A DNA stretch of 64,000 nt from positions 9,187,298-9,251,297 of the forward strand of contig NW_020312902.1 of the NCBI RefSeq assembly GCF_003265705.1, read 5' to 3'. The DNA comes from Callorhinus ursinus (lineage: Eukaryota; Chordata; Mammalia; Carnivora; Otariidae). The notes below the pieces were generated by a model, which worked only from the letters and a program-made list of their open reading frames with translations, was not told the DNA's origin and searched no databases. Positions 61,392-64,000 of this stretch are shown piece by piece. The position numbers and the translations under genes were made by a program. Each line of letters starts with the position of its first letter. Within the stretch, counting starts at the first letter, position 1.

Positions 61392-61729
61392 CTAATAAAA
61401 AAACTTTTAACAATTATCTCAATACTTTGGATTGACACTCCATTACCCTTGATTCATTAATTCATAATTCATTCATTCCTTCATTGGTTAGACATATGTA
61501 TCTACCAAGTACCTGGCATCTTTCTAGATGTTCACAAATGCACTTAATGTAGAGGGAAAAAGAGCAACATTGTCTGCATGTGCTTTAAGGCCCTGCGCAA
61601 CCTTTTTACTATGCCCAGTCTAATTTTTCCTAGGATCTGGGTTTAGAGTTTAGAGCTCTTTTTCATGGTTGAATTGGTATATCAGTCAGAGAATCTGGGA
61701 CTGGGAGTGGTTGTCGCAGGATTCAGTGT

Positions 61730-61749
61730 AGAAACTATACTCACTATAG
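61730..61749. repeat. Target-site duplication, left copy (TAF9 retrocopy)
   Basis: AGAAACTATACTCACTATAG, identical to 62923-62942. The pair brackets the TAF9 copy and proves L1-type retrotransposition. Confidence 0.95.
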
Positions 61750-62922
<1,173 letters not shown>

Positions 62923-62942
62923 AGAAACTATACTCACTATAG
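62923..62942. repeat. Target-site duplication, right copy (TAF9 retrocopy)
   Basis: Perfect 20-bp repeat of 61730-61749, directly after the poly(A). No mismatch, consistent with a relatively recent insertion. Confidence 0.95.
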
Positions 62943-63685
62943 GTTGGTTAAATGTGCTACATATAATAGTTTTTGAACCACCGACTGGCCTCTATAATTC
63001 TTGGAAGGTCATCATAGGAGAGAGGGAAAGTCATAGAAGCACAATGTCCCACCAGTGCAAATGCTGATGCTAAGATTAAGTGTGGGGATGAGATTTCATC
63101 TCTGTTGGAGTGCCTCTGCACATGAGACAGAATAGAATTTATGGAGGAAAGTATATAAGCCCACAACTTCCACTGTGTTTATCTCACTACTCCCAATTTC
63201 TCCTTATACAAAAACTTGTATTATCTACATATTCTATCATCTATCACACAGTCTCTCTCATTCAGTAACCCTGGTCTGTTTTCCAGGGTCACAGATGTTG
63301 TATCTATTTAGCCATAATATGCTGTTCTTTTTTCCCTAGGGACATTCTCTATTTTTCTAACCCAGAAGGTAAACATATGCAATGTTTCAACAGGAATATA
63401 AAAACAAAATTCCTAACAATAATATCACCATGTTAACTCAAATATAGTATCAACCATGGTTTTGGTTATTTATTTATTTTTTAAGAAACCAATATGAAAA
63501 GGAAAGCTCAAATTTTGTGAGTGTTTGTGTAAGACAGCAAACTTTTGTAGAAATAAATTTGAATGAATACCATTTAGAAATATTACACAAAATATTTGGC
63601 ATGAAGTCTGGCACACAGGGAAGACTAAAAGTTAGTGAAGGAGAATGTCCAGCTAAGGAAACTCACAAATTAAAACCTCTTCCCT
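62943..63685. other. Unique sequence, no gene seen
   Basis: No exon structure. Confidence 0.5.
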
Positions 63686-63687
63686 AA

Positions 63688-63874
63688 GGAGTGCCTGAGT
63701 GGCTCAGTTGTTAAACATCTGCCTTCGGCTCAGGTCATAATCCCAGGGTCGTGGGATCGAGCCCCTCATCGGGCTCCCTGCTCCTCGGGAAGCCTGCTTC
63801 TCCCTCTCCCACTCCCACTGCTTGTGTTCCCTCTTTCACTGTGTCAAATAAATAAATAAAATCTTAAAAAAAAT
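63688..63874 (+). mobile_element. CAN-SINE
   Basis: GGAGTGCCTGAGTGGCTCAG head, CT-rich tract, AAATAAATAAATAAAATCTT tail. Weak target duplication (AAACCTCTTCC / AAATCTCTTGC). Confidence 0.94.
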
Positions 63875-64000
63875 AAATCTCTTGCACTAAAAGAGTTAAC
63901 TGAATTTGTTCTGTCTTTTCCCAGTAGAAAAGCTGAGTTAGTAGGAATTTTTTTTCTTTTTCTCCCTTTTTATTTCAGTGACTAAAACAACAGACAGTAA

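Overview
This window is mammalian nuclear DNA from a carnivore, most likely a caniform (dog, bear, seal or mustelid side). The evidence is 15 tRNA-derived CAN-SINEs with the caniform head (GCCTGGGTGGCTCAG and variants) or its reverse complement, plus several carnivore-type L1 3' ends. I cannot name the species. It is AT-rich, gene-poor, repeat-dense sequence. I can support no intact protein-coding gene: nearly all open frames lie inside L1 or CAN-SINE copies, in the CpG island, or look like chance ORFs.

Layout. 1-18 kb: unique sequence with MIR, MER5A-like, L2 and L1 relics. It includes a deleted L1 ORF2 copy (6.97-7.78 kb), a younger L1 inserted in an older L1 (13.07-14.62 kb) and a twin-primed, inverted L1 (16.2-17.3 kb). 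18.96-19.57 kb: the only CpG island, the best candidate for a promoter or first exon. 20-30 kb: mostly unique, with a SINE-interrupted L1, an MLT1-type LTR relic and two short splice-bounded exon-like intervals. 30-43 kb: old L1 fragments, MIRs, (TG)n and (CA)n tracts, and a hairpin around a poly(A) run. 43.98-45.41 kb: a nested complex in which one old SINE holds an L1, with two younger SINEs added. 47.3-47.8 kb: a second twin-primed L1. 48-59 kb: mostly unique sequence. 59-64 kb: an L1 tail, SINEs, and the clearest gene-derived object in the window.

That object is a processed retrocopy of TAF9 (61750-62922). It is intronless, has AATAAA and a short poly(A), and is flanked by a perfect 20-bp target-site duplication. 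One nonsense codon (Arg-45 CGA to TGA) breaks the TAF9 frame, which is otherwise unshifted. Its 5' part is not ordinary TAF9 leader: it encodes the N-terminal 40 residues of adenylate kinase 6 (AK6/CINAP), P-loop included, and then runs into TAF9 leader. This fits the known sharing of 5' exons by AK6 and TAF9, and makes the copy a fossil of a shared-exon transcript.

I found no bacterial, CRISPR, rRNA or functional tRNA gene and no viral coding gene. The most informative content is retrotransposon history: nested insertions datable by their target duplications, two independent twin-priming inversions, a composite (two-part) L1 3' UTR, and repeated microsatellite growth at one L1 site.
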